From Niastella sp. (lineage in GTDB: Bacteria; Bacteroidota; Bacteroidia; Chitinophagales; Chitinophagaceae), in NCBI GenBank assembly GCA_021154515.1, contig JAJKIL010000321.1, positions 1 to 10,595 of the forward strand: a stretch of DNA of 10,595 bases. The letters run 5' to 3'. Every line of letters starts with the position of its first letter. Positions within the stretch are counted from its first letter, which is position 1. A program made the translations under genes and the position numbers. Of the stretch, positions 1 to 7,159 are shown one piece after another. A model generated the notes under the pieces. That model was not told the DNA's origin and made no database searches. It was given only the letters and a program-made list of their open reading frames with translations.

Positions 1-5
1 AAAGA

Positions 6-37
6 CCCGCCTCCAACGAGGCGGGATTTCTTGTTTT
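6..37 (+). terminator. Intrinsic terminator hairpin upstream of ilvE; possible operon attenuator
   Basis: A perfect 8-bp GC-rich stem, CCCGCCTC (6-13) and GAGGCGGG (18-25), closes a CAAC loop. It is followed by a T-rich tail (ATTTCTTGTTTT, 26-37). This is the form of a Rho-independent terminator on the plus strand. It ends about 70 bp before ilvE. It may end an upstream gene outside the window, or it may be the terminator arm of an ilv leader attenuator. I see no clear Bacteroidota-type promoter (TAnnTTTG at -7) between the hairpin and ilvE, which slightly favours transcription that passes through it. The leader itself would lie off the left edge. Confidence 0.75.
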
Positions 38-41
38 AGGG

Positions 42-59
42 CCTGAGCGAAGTCGAAGG
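42..59. repeat. REP-like dispersed motif (CCTGAGCGAAGTCGAAGG)
   Basis: The 18-base string CCTGAGCGAAGTCGAAGG, or its complement, is one I recognise as a common intergenic word in many bacterial genomes, including Bacteroidota. It occurs once in this window, between the terminator and ilvE. Its dispersed nature is recalled and cannot be shown from this window alone. Confidence 0.4.
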
Positions 60-106
60 ATCGAGGGGCGTTCTTAATCAATAACCCTTATTCTAAATAA
101 ACAAAC

Positions 107-997
107 ATGGCATACTATCACGATAACACGATCATTTTTCTCAATGGCGCTTTTGTAAAAGCGGCAGAGGCAACTACTGACTATTACAGCCAGTCGCTTC
201 ATTATGGGTATGCCGTATTTGAAGGCATCAGATCGTACCAGACAGCCAGCGGCGAAACGAAGATCTTTAAGGCAACAGAGCACTACGATCGCCTGAAAAA
301 CTCAGCTGTTGCATTGAACATGCCGTACAACTGGGATACCAATGAACTGATAGAAGCCACCTATGCCCTGCTGGAAAAGAACAACCTGCAGAATGCTTAT
401 ATCCGGCCAGTAGTGTACGCGCCGGCCAATATGAGCTTCAACCTCAATAACGAATCATATTTAATGATCGCTGCATGGGAAATGGGTTTGTTCCTGGGGG
501 AGAAATTAATCCGCGTAATGACCTCTTCTTTTCAACGCCCCAACCCCAAAGGTTTTCGCATTGAAGCAAAAGCCAGCGGCCATTATGTGAATTCGATCCT
601 CGCCAGCCAGGAAGCAAAGGCAAAAGGTTTCGATGAAGCCCTGCTGACTGATATGAATGATTTTGTAGCAGAAGGTCCGGGCGCCAATGTATTTTTTGAA
701 AAGAACGGCAAACTGGTTACGCCGCCCACCGGTAATATTTTACCCGGGATAACCAGGGCCACTGTAATAGAAATATGTGCGGAGATGAACATTCCCGTTG
801 AAGAGCGTTTGTTCACCACCGATGAATTAAAACAGGCGGATGCCGCATTCTTTTGCGGTACTGCGGCAGAAGTGATCGGCTGGCAATCGTTCGACGATGT
901 GGTGTTCCCCACCAACTGGAACGATACGCTGGGGAGAAAAATTCAACTGGCATATAGAGAACGGGTAACGGAAGCGGCATTGGTAAGTGAGAAATGA
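107..997 (+). CDS. ilvE: Branched-chain amino acid aminotransferase
   Basis: This PLP enzyme transfers the amino group between glutamate and the 2-oxo acids of valine, leucine and isoleucine. It acts in the cytoplasm as the last step of the pathway. The protein has 296 aa, close to the usual 300-310, and is a fold type IV aminotransferase. The N-terminal part carries SLHYGYAVFEGIRSY (30-44), typical of the family. K155 in EAKASGHYVNS is the likely Schiff-base lysine. E189 in FVAEGPGANVF, the GITR segment (214-217) and GTAAEV (251-256) fit cofactor and phosphate binding. The ATG at 107 is preceded by A-rich sequence without a Shine-Dalgarno, as is usual in Bacteroidota. It is the first gene of the run, and ilvD starts 53 bp after its stop. 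Family assignment is secure; a D-amino-acid transaminase is the main alternative, but the motifs and context argue against it. Confidence 0.96.
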   Translation: MAYYHDNTIIFLNGAFVKAAEATTDYYSQSLHYGYAVFEGIRSYQTASGETKIFKATEHYDRLKNSAVALNMPYNWDTNELIEATYALLEKNNLQNAYIRPVVYAPANMSFNLNNESYLMIAAWEMGLFLGEKLIRVMTSSFQRPNPKGFRIEAKASGHYVNSILASQEAKAKGFDEALLTDMNDFVAEGPGANVFFEKNGKLVTPPTGNILPGITRATVIEICAEMNIPVEERLFTTDELKQADAAFFCGTAAEVIGWQSFDDVVFPTNWNDTLGRKIQLAYRERVTEAALVSEK

Positions 998-1050
998 AGA
1001 ATCAGAAATTAAAAAGTAAATCCAATTTTAATAGTTTTTAGACAGGTACT

Positions 1051-2736
1051 ATGGCAGAATTAAACAAATATTCAAAGACACTTACGCAGGATGAAACCCA
1101 GCCTGCCGCCCAGGCCATGTTATACGGCATTGGCTTAACTGACGAAGATCTGAAAAAAGCGCAGGTAGGTATTGCGAGCATGGGTTACGATGGCAACACC
1201 TGTAACATGCACCTGAACGACCTGGCTAAAATTGTAAAAGAAGGTGTTTGGGCGAACGACCTCGTAGGATTGATCTTTAATACCATTGGTGTGAGTGATG
1301 GTATGTCGAACGGAACCGATGGCATGCGCTATTCACTGGTTAGCCGCGATGTTATCGCCGACTCCATTGAAGCGGTTTGTGGCGCACAATATTATGATTC
1401 CTTAATTACCATTCCTGGTTGCGATAAAAATATGCCGGGTTCATTAATGGCCATGGGCCGCTTGAACCGCCCCTCCATCATGGTATATGGTGGAACCATT
1501 GCACCCGGTCACTATAAAGGACAGGACCTGAATATCGTTTCTTCATTCGAAGCGTTAGGACAAAAGATAGCGGGCAATTTGAGCGATGCAGATTTTAAAG
1601 GCATTGTAATGAACTCCTGTCCCGGCGCCGGCGCCTGTGGCGGGATGTACACGGCCAATACCATGGCATCGGCCATTGAAGCGTTGGGTATGAGCCTGCC
1701 TTATTCATCATCGAACCCTGCGCTCAGCGAAGAAAAAAGAAAAGAGTGTTATGATGCGGGTAAGGCCATCCGCCTGTTGATGGAAAAAGATATCAAGCCC
1801 TGCGATATCATGACCCGCAAAGCCTTCGAAAACGCCATCACCACCATTATGATCCTCGGTGGAAGTACCAACGCCGTACTGCACCTGATCGCCATCGCCA
1901 AGAGCGTAGACGTTTCCCTCACACAAGACGATTTTCAAACTATCAGCAATAATATCCCCATGCTGGCCGACTTTAAACCCAGCGGAAAATATTTGATGCA
2001 GGACCTGCACGAGCATGGTGGTTTGCCTTCAGTAATGAAATACCTGTTACAAAAAGGATTGCTGCATGGCGATTGCTTAACCGTAACCGGTAAAACACTG
2101 GCTGAGAACCTGGCCGGCGTTCCTGACCTCGACTTCAACAAACAAAAAATAATTCTCCCGCTCGAAACACCCATAAAAGCTACCGGTCACTTACAAATTC
2201 TGTATGGTAATCTGGCTGCAAATGGTAGTGTTGCCAAGATTACCGGTAAAGAAGGCGAACGCTTTGAAGGACCCGCCCGCGTTTTCGATGGCGAGTTTGA
2301 ACTGATTGCCGGTATTCAAAGTAAAAAAGTACAGCCGGGTGACGTTGTGGTGATCCGTTATGTAGGACCCAAAGGCGGACCTGGAATGCCTGAAATGCTG
2401 AAACCAACCTCTGCCCTGATTGGCGCTGGTTTAGGTAAAAGCGTAGCCCTTATCACTGATGGCCGTTTCAGCGGTGGTACGCACGGTTTCGTGGTTGGGC
2501 ACATTACACCCGAAGCGTTTGATGGCGGTGGTCTTGCCTACGTGAAAGATGGTGACATCATCGAGCTGGATGCAGTTAAGAATACCATCAATGCAAAGGT
2601 TAGTCCCGACGAATGGGCAAAACGCAAAGCGGCATGGAAACAGCCCCCATTGAAAGTGAAAAAAGGACTTCTCTATAAATATGCGAAGCAGGTAAAAGAT
2701 GCTTCCGAGGGATGTGTAACTGATGAATCGGAATAA
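1051..2736 (+). CDS. ilvD: Dihydroxy-acid dehydratase
   Basis: The enzyme removes water from 2,3-dihydroxy-isovalerate and 2,3-dihydroxy-3-methylvalerate to give the 2-oxo acids used by IlvE. It is a cytoplasmic Fe-S, Mg-dependent enzyme of the IlvD/Edd family. At 561 aa it is a normal full length. The three cluster cysteines are visible: C51 in NTCNMH, C124 in PGCDKNMPG and C196 in PGAGACGG. D125 and K126 of the second motif, and D83 in VSDGMSNGTDGMRYS, fit the metal site. The C-terminal GRFSGGTHG (471-479) holds the serine (S474) proposed as the catalytic base. The end, SEGCVTDESE, is a small variant of the usual S-x-G-A-V-T-D ending. EDD and sugar-acid dehydratases share the fold, but the operon supports IlvD. 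Whether the cluster is 2Fe-2S or 4Fe-4S cannot be read from sequence with certainty. Confidence 0.97.
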   Translation: MAELNKYSKTLTQDETQPAAQAMLYGIGLTDEDLKKAQVGIASMGYDGNTCNMHLNDLAKIVKEGVWANDLVGLIFNTIGVSDGMSNGTDGMRYSLVSRDVIADSIEAVCGAQYYDSLITIPGCDKNMPGSLMAMGRLNRPSIMVYGGTIAPGHYKGQDLNIVSSFEALGQKIAGNLSDADFKGIVMNSCPGAGACGGMYTANTMASAIEALGMSLPYSSSNPALSEEKRKECYDAGKAIRLLMEKDIKPCDIMTRKAFENAITTIMILGGSTNAVLHLIAIAKSVDVSLTQDDFQTISNNIPMLADFKPSGKYLMQDLHEHGGLPSVMKYLLQKGLLHGDCLTVTGKTLAENLAGVPDLDFNKQKIILPLETPIKATGHLQILYGNLAANGSVAKITGKEGERFEGPARVFDGEFELIAGIQSKKVQPGDVVVIRYVGPKGGPGMPEMLKPTSALIGAGLGKSVALITDGRFSGGTHGFVVGHITPEAFDGGGLAYVKDGDIIELDAVKNTINAKVSPDEWAKRKAAWKQPPLKVKKGLLYKYAKQVKDASEGCVTDESE

Positions 2737-2801
2737 CGATGCTTCCATCACACAAAAAATGAAATGGAACTAAACGACAATTGAATCACAAAAAAAAGTT
2801 T

Positions 2802-4547
2802 ATGAGTACAATCGAAAAGACACCTGCCAAAGGAAAGACGGAAAAGAAACCAGCTGTAACAAATATCAGCGGCTCGGTCGCAGTGTTGGAAGCATTCCTG
2901 GCAGAGGGTGTCAGTACCATCTTTGGATATCCGGGAGGCGCTATCATGCCTATCTATGATGCGCTGTACGATTACCAGGAAAAACTACATCATATACTTG
3001 TGCGTCATGAGCAGGGTGCAACACATGCCGCACAGGGCTATGCGCGCTCCTCAGGTGAGGTAGGTGTCGTATTCGCCACCAGCGGTCCTGGCGCCACCAA
3101 CCTGGTAACAGGGTTGGCTGATGCGATGATCGACAGCACACCGATGGTGTGTGTGACCGGACAGGTATTTGCCCATTTGCTGGGTACAGATGCCTTTCAG
3201 GAAACGGATGTGATCAATATAACCACACCGGTAACCAAATGGAATTACCAGGTAACAGATGCTACCGAAATTCCTGCCGTGCTGGCAAAAGCTTTCTACA
3301 TTGCCCGCAGCGGTCGTCCCGGCCCGGTGTTGATTGATATAACCAAGAACGCACAGATACAAAAATTCGATTACGAAGGCTATACCAAATGTGACCATGT
3401 GCGCAGCTATCGCCCTGCACCCATTGTACGCAAAGAGTACATAGCAGCGGCCGCTAAACTGATCAACGAAGCAGAGAAACCTTTTGTGATCTTTGGTCAG
3501 GGGGTAATACTCGGTAAAGCTGAACAGGAGTTTTTGAAATTCATTGAGAAAGCGGGTATCCCTACAGCCTGGACTGTGATGGGATTGAGCGCCATCCCTT
3601 CCGACCATCCGCTGAACGTAGGTATGCTGGGCATGCACGGTAACTATGGCCCTAACGTACTCACCAATGAATGCGATGTATTGATCGCGATCGGGATGCG
3701 TTTCGATGACCGCGTTACCGGCCGTTTAGATAAATATGCCAAACAGGCAAAAGTAATTCACCTGGATATCGATCCGGCTGAGGTTGACAAGAACGTGAAA
3801 ACAACCGTTCCGGTTTGGGGCGACTGTAAAGAAACCCTGCCCATGTTGACCGCGCTGATAGAACAAAAAGTATATCCGCAATGGTTGCAGAAGTTCAAGG
3901 ATATGATGAAAGAGGAAGAAGACGCCTGTATTACGCCAGAACTGAACCCCACCACCGATGAAATGACCATGGGTGAAGTAATAAAAACCCTGAATGAATT
4001 GACTGGTGGCGATGCGATCATTGTAACCGATGTTGGCCAGCACCAGATGGTAGCCTGCCGGTATGCAAAATTCATCAAATCAAAAAGTAATATCACCGCC
4101 GGTGGTTTGGGAACCATGGGCTTTGGCTTACCTGCAGCTATAGGTGCAAAAGTAGGTGCTCCCAATAGAACTACCGTTGCTATCATTGGCGATGGTGGTT
4201 TCCAAATGACCCTTCAGGAACTGGGAACCATCATGCAAACAGAGATCGATGTAAAGATCCTGATCCTGAACAACCGGTTCCTGGGAATGGTGCGTCAGTG
4301 GCAGGAACTCTTCAACGACAAGCGCTATTCATTCGTAGATATTGCCAGTCCTGATTTTGTAACGTTGGCCAGTGCATACAAAATTCCCGGACAAAGCATT
4401 TCAAAAAGGGAAAACCTGAAAAAAGCATTGTCAGAGATGCTGAATACAAAAGGCGCTTACCTGTTGGAAGTAATGGTAGGAAAGGAGAACAACGTGTTCC
4501 CGATGGTGCCACAAGGTTGCAGCGTAGCAGAAATCCGTTTAAAATAA
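2802..4547 (+). CDS. ilvB: Acetohydroxyacid synthase (acetolactate synthase), catalytic large subunit
   Basis: With ThDP, Mg and FAD it condenses pyruvate with a second pyruvate (toward valine and leucine) or with 2-oxobutyrate (toward isoleucine). I start it at the ATG at 2802 (581 aa). A longer reading from TTG at 2781 adds only seven Lys-rich residues. Numbered from 2802, the ThDP N-terminal domain has GYPGGA and the catalytic glutamate E70 in RHEQGA. The central FAD domain has GMHGNYGP and GMRFDDRVTG (298-307). The C-terminal ThDP domain has GDGGFQM (463-469) to NN (490-491), and W500 in MVRQWQELF, which lines the herbicide pocket in plant enzymes. The first 20 residues are a Lys/Thr-rich tail. 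F123 in GQVFAHLLGTDAFQE takes the place of plant Pro197. Its regulatory subunit gene, ilvN, lies beyond one intervening gene. Confidence 0.96.
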   Translation: MSTIEKTPAKGKTEKKPAVTNISGSVAVLEAFLAEGVSTIFGYPGGAIMPIYDALYDYQEKLHHILVRHEQGATHAAQGYARSSGEVGVVFATSGPGATNLVTGLADAMIDSTPMVCVTGQVFAHLLGTDAFQETDVINITTPVTKWNYQVTDATEIPAVLAKAFYIARSGRPGPVLIDITKNAQIQKFDYEGYTKCDHVRSYRPAPIVRKEYIAAAAKLINEAEKPFVIFGQGVILGKAEQEFLKFIEKAGIPTAWTVMGLSAIPSDHPLNVGMLGMHGNYGPNVLTNECDVLIAIGMRFDDRVTGRLDKYAKQAKVIHLDIDPAEVDKNVKTTVPVWGDCKETLPMLTALIEQKVYPQWLQKFKDMMKEEEDACITPELNPTTDEMTMGEVIKTLNELTGGDAIIVTDVGQHQMVACRYAKFIKSKSNITAGGLGTMGFGLPAAIGAKVGAPNRTTVAIIGDGGFQMTLQELGTIMQTEIDVKILILNNRFLGMVRQWQELFNDKRYSFVDIASPDFVTLASAYKIPGQSISKRENLKKALSEMLNTKGAYLLEVMVGKENNVFPMVPQGCSVAEIRLK

Positions 4548-4562
4548 TTAAAAAGGTAACGA

Positions 4563-5348
4563 ATGGCTATAACAGAAAAAAATACCTGGAATACCTCGCT
4601 GTACGACAACAAACATGATTTTGTTTTCAAGTATGGTGAGTACCTGGTACAACAGCTGCTAACCCCACAGGAAGGCGAACGTATTCTGGATATAGGATGT
4701 GGTACCGGTTATTTAACCAGCCTGATCGCCGCTTCAGGCGCTATGGTTACAGGTATGGATAGTTCAATAGACATGATCGCCAAAGCGAGAAATGAATATC
4801 CGCATCTGCCCTTCAGACTGGCCTCAGTAACTGATTTCGACTTCAATGAGTCATTCGATGCCCTGTTTTCCAATGCAGTACTGCACTGGGTAACCGAAAA
4901 GGAGCAGGCCATTCAATGCATGTACAAGAACCTGCGGCCCGGCGGCCGGCTGGTGCTGGAGATGGGTGGAAAAGGGAACGTGCAACTGATCATGCGTGCC
5001 CTGAACAATGCGCTGATAGAATACGGATACCCACAGAACGCTTACCGCGACCACGAGATCTGGTACTATCCTTCCTTAAGCGAGTACACCGGTCTGTTGG
5101 AAAAACAGGGATTCAGGGTTACCTACGCGGCGCATTATAATCGCGAAACGGAGTTGAAAGATGCACAGGATGGTATCAAGGATTGGGTGCATATGTTTTG
5201 TGGTACATTACTGGAAGGTGTAGCAGAAGAAGCGAAAGAGAAGATCCTGGAAAAAACACAGGAAACATTGCGGCAAACCCAGTACAGGAACCAGAAGTGG
5301 TATGCAGATTATAAAAGGTTGCGCGTAGTAGCCATAAAAGAGAACTAA
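4563..5348 (+). CDS. Class I SAM-dependent methyltransferase, trans-aconitate methyltransferase-like
   Basis: This is a 261-aa Rossmann-type methyltransferase. The SAM site is clear: motif I ILDIGCGTGY (41-50), an acidic residue after strand 2 (D66 in GMDSS), motif II FDALFSNAVLHWV (98-110) and motif III LRPGGRLVLEM (124-134). The N-terminal WNTSLYDNKHDFV and the SNAVLHWV segment resemble Tam-type trans-aconitate 2-methyltransferases, which methylate a carboxylate. It starts 15 bp after ilvB, and ilvN starts 41 bp after it, on the same strand with similar codon use, so it is almost certainly co-transcribed. No signal peptide or membrane segment is seen. The substrate is unknown. Members of this broad family act on many small molecules, and methylation of an organic acid related to the pathway is only an idea. 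The methyltransferase call is firm; the subfamily call is tentative. Confidence 0.9.
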   Translation: MAITEKNTWNTSLYDNKHDFVFKYGEYLVQQLLTPQEGERILDIGCGTGYLTSLIAASGAMVTGMDSSIDMIAKARNEYPHLPFRLASVTDFDFNESFDALFSNAVLHWVTEKEQAIQCMYKNLRPGGRLVLEMGGKGNVQLIMRALNNALIEYGYPQNAYRDHEIWYYPSLSEYTGLLEKQGFRVTYAAHYNRETELKDAQDGIKDWVHMFCGTLLEGVAEEAKEKILEKTQETLRQTQYRNQKWYADYKRLRVVAIKEN

Positions 5349-5389
5349 AGTACAAATTGTAATTCATCAAAAACCCTTTGGGTTATATT

Positions 5390-5977
5390 ATGAAACAGGA
5401 ATTCACCGTAACGGTATATACTGAGAACCAGATCGGCTTGCTGAACCGCATCGCCATCATGTTCTCACGCCGTAAGATCAATATCGAGAGTTTGAATACC
5501 TCTCCTTCAGAAATAGAAGGCATCCACCGCTTTACCATCGTCATCAACGAAGTGGAAGAAGTGGTGAAAAAGCTGGCGCGCCAGATAGAAAAGCAAGTGG
5601 AAGTGCTGAAAGCTTATTACAATACCAACGATGAAATTGTATGGCAGGAGCTGGCTTTGTACAAAGTACCTACCGATGAAATTGCTGAAAAAGTAAAAGT
5701 AGAACGGTTATTGCGTGAGTACGGTGCAAGGGCAGTGGTGATCAGAAAAGATTATACCGTGTTTGAAACTACCGGTCAGCGCGAAGAGATCAACAAACTC
5801 ATTGCTGTACTGGAGCCCTATGGGTTGATTGAATTTGTACGTAGCGCCCGGGTGGCCATTATTAAAGCCAGCAGTGGTTTCCACAGCAAGCTGAAAGAAT
5901 TCGAGAAAAAAGAACCAGGTGAAGAAGTGATCGAAAATGAATATTTAGGTAAAGGCGACCAGGTGTTTACCATGTAA
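5390..5977 (+). CDS. ilvN: Acetohydroxyacid synthase, regulatory small subunit
   Basis: This subunit binds IlvB, raises its activity and brings valine feedback inhibition. I start it at the ATG at 5390 (195 aa) rather than at the TTG at 5378, because EFTVTVYTEN then follows the usual short lead-in. Residues 1 to about 80 form an ACT domain with the hallmark NQIGLLNRIAIMFSRRKINIESL. G16 and N31 match E. coli IlvH G14 and N29, needed for valine sensitivity, so inhibition is probably retained. Residues from about 85 to 165 form the small-subunit C-terminal domain. A charged tail (about 170-195) makes it longer than the 163-aa E. coli IlvH, which fits the long Bacteroidota form. It is separated from ilvB by the methyltransferase gene and followed by a 100-bp structured gap before ilvC. 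Confidence 0.95.
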   Translation: MKQEFTVTVYTENQIGLLNRIAIMFSRRKINIESLNTSPSEIEGIHRFTIVINEVEEVVKKLARQIEKQVEVLKAYYNTNDEIVWQELALYKVPTDEIAEKVKVERLLREYGARAVVIRKDYTVFETTGQREEINKLIAVLEPYGLIEFVRSARVAIIKASSGFHSKLKEFEKKEPGEEVIENEYLGKGDQVFTM

Positions 5978-5984
5978 TATATCA

Positions 5985-6016
5985 GGGTGACTCACCCGCC
6001 AAGGGTAGGCCACCCT
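5985..6016 (+). other. Paired hairpins in the ilvN-ilvC gap
   Basis: Two small inverted repeats sit side by side. GGGTGA (5985-5990) pairs with TCACCC (5992-5997) around one base. AGGGT (6002-6006) pairs with ACCCT (6012-6016) around AGGCC. The first left arm, GGGTG, can also pair with the last right arm, CACCC (6011-6015), so two mutually exclusive folds are possible. No T-tract follows, so this is not a terminator. A stabilising or processing element, or a DNA operator, is possible. Confidence 0.45.
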
Positions 6017-6077
6017 ATGCATCTCTTTAAAATAAAGGACCAAAACAAAAAACCAATAACAATAAACATTCTCAACA

Positions 6078-7145
6078 ATGGCAAAATTAAATTTCGGCGG
6101 GGTGGAAGAAAATGTAGTAACTCGTGATGAGTTCCCACTTGCCAAAGCGCAACAGGTATTGAAAAATGAAGTAGTAGCTGTGATCGGCTACGGTGTACAA
6201 GGTCCAGGCCAGGCGCTGAACCAGAAAGACAATGGTATCAATGTAATCGTAGGCCAGCGGAAAAATTCAAAAACCTGGGATAAAGCGGTGAAAGATGGTT
6301 TTGTACCCGGCGAAACATTGTTCGAAATTGAAGAAGCATTACAACGTGGTACTATCATTTGCTACCTGTTGAGCGATGCTGCCCAAATTCAATTGTGGCC
6401 TACCGTTAAAAAACATTTAACTGCTGGTAAAGCATTATATTTCTCACATGGTTTTGGTATCACCTTCAACGAGCAAACAGGCATCATTCCTCCCAAAGAT
6501 GTAGACGTGTTCCTGGTAGCTCCTAAAGGCTCTGGTACTTCACTGCGTCGGATGTTCCTGCAAGGCCGTGGTTTGAACAGTAGCTACGCTATTTTCCAGG
6601 ATGCTACCGGTAAAGCTAAAGAAAGAGTAGTGGCGCTGGGTATTGCAGTAGGTAGTGGTTACCTGTTTGAAACTGATTTCAAAAAAGAAGTATACAGCGA
6701 CTTAACCGGCGAAAGAGGTACACTGATGGGTGCTATTCAGGGCATCTTCGCTGCTCAATACCAGGTATTGCGTAGTAAAGGTCATACCCCTTCAGAAGCA
6801 TTCAACGAAACTGTTGAAGAGCTGACTCAATCACTGATGCCACTGGTTGCAGAAAATGGTATGGATTGGATGTATGCCAACTGTAGCACTACTGCTCAAC
6901 GCGGTGCATTGGATTGGTGGAAGAAGTTCCGCGATGCAACATTGCCTGTATTCAACGACCTGTATGAAAGCGTTGCTACCGGTAAAGAATCTCAACGTTC
7001 AATCGACAGCAACAGCCAGGCTGACTACCGTGAGAAACTGGAAGCTGAGCTGAAAGAACTGCGTGAAAGCGAAATGTGGCAAGCTGGTAAAACAGTTCGT
7101 AGCCTTCGTCCGGAAAATCAAAAACCAGCCGAAGTTGTAGCTTAA
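6078..7145 (+). CDS. ilvC: Ketol-acid reductoisomerase (NADP+), fungal Ilv5-like type
   Basis: The enzyme isomerises and reduces 2-acetolactate or 2-aceto-2-hydroxybutyrate to the dihydroxy acid that IlvD uses. The 355-aa protein has an N-terminal Rossmann domain with GYGVQG (37-42). R61, K62 and S64 lie in the loop after strand 2 (GQRKNSKTW), which fits binding of the NADPH phosphate. H124 in YFSHGFGI and K150 in APKGSGTSLRRMF are active-site positions. D208 and E212 in YSDLTGERGTLMG are the first two metal ligands. The helical C-terminal domain (about 215-345) runs through AFNETVEELTQSL, STTAQRGALDW and VRSLRPENQ. From memory it follows yeast Ilv5 closely, including the end point, more than E. 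coli IlvC or the short bacterial class I form. Codons lean toward GGT, CGT and GCT, suggesting strong expression. The stop is followed by the large hairpin before ilvA. Confidence 0.96.
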   Translation: MAKLNFGGVEENVVTRDEFPLAKAQQVLKNEVVAVIGYGVQGPGQALNQKDNGINVIVGQRKNSKTWDKAVKDGFVPGETLFEIEEALQRGTIICYLLSDAAQIQLWPTVKKHLTAGKALYFSHGFGITFNEQTGIIPPKDVDVFLVAPKGSGTSLRRMFLQGRGLNSSYAIFQDATGKAKERVVALGIAVGSGYLFETDFKKEVYSDLTGERGTLMGAIQGIFAAQYQVLRSKGHTPSEAFNETVEELTQSLMPLVAENGMDWMYANCSTTAQRGALDWWKKFRDATLPVFNDLYESVATGKESQRSIDSNSQADYREKLEAELKELRESEMWQAGKTVRSLRPENQKPAEVVA

Positions 7146-7159
7146 GAGCATAGCACTGT

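Noticed and set aside
26..106. Promoter of the ilv operon just before ilvE
   Set aside because: I could not find a credible TAnnTTTG -7 element with a TTTG or TTG about 19-21 bp upstream, so no promoter is called.
2781..2801. Upstream TTG start for ilvB
   Set aside because: It adds only seven residues (MNHKKKF) and the ATG at 2802 has the same A-rich upstream context as the other genes, so ATG is preferred.
3051..3638. Minus-strand open frame of 195 codons
   Set aside because: It lies wholly inside ilvB, and its composition (rich in His, Cys, Arg) is that of an antisense shadow; ilvB is clearly the real gene.
3758..4186. Minus-strand open frame of 142 codons
   Set aside because: It is antisense to the conserved ThDP-domain region of ilvB and shows no family features of its own.
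5378..5389. Upstream TTG start for ilvN
   Set aside because: It adds four residues before a good ATG that sits right ahead of the conserved ACT-domain strand.
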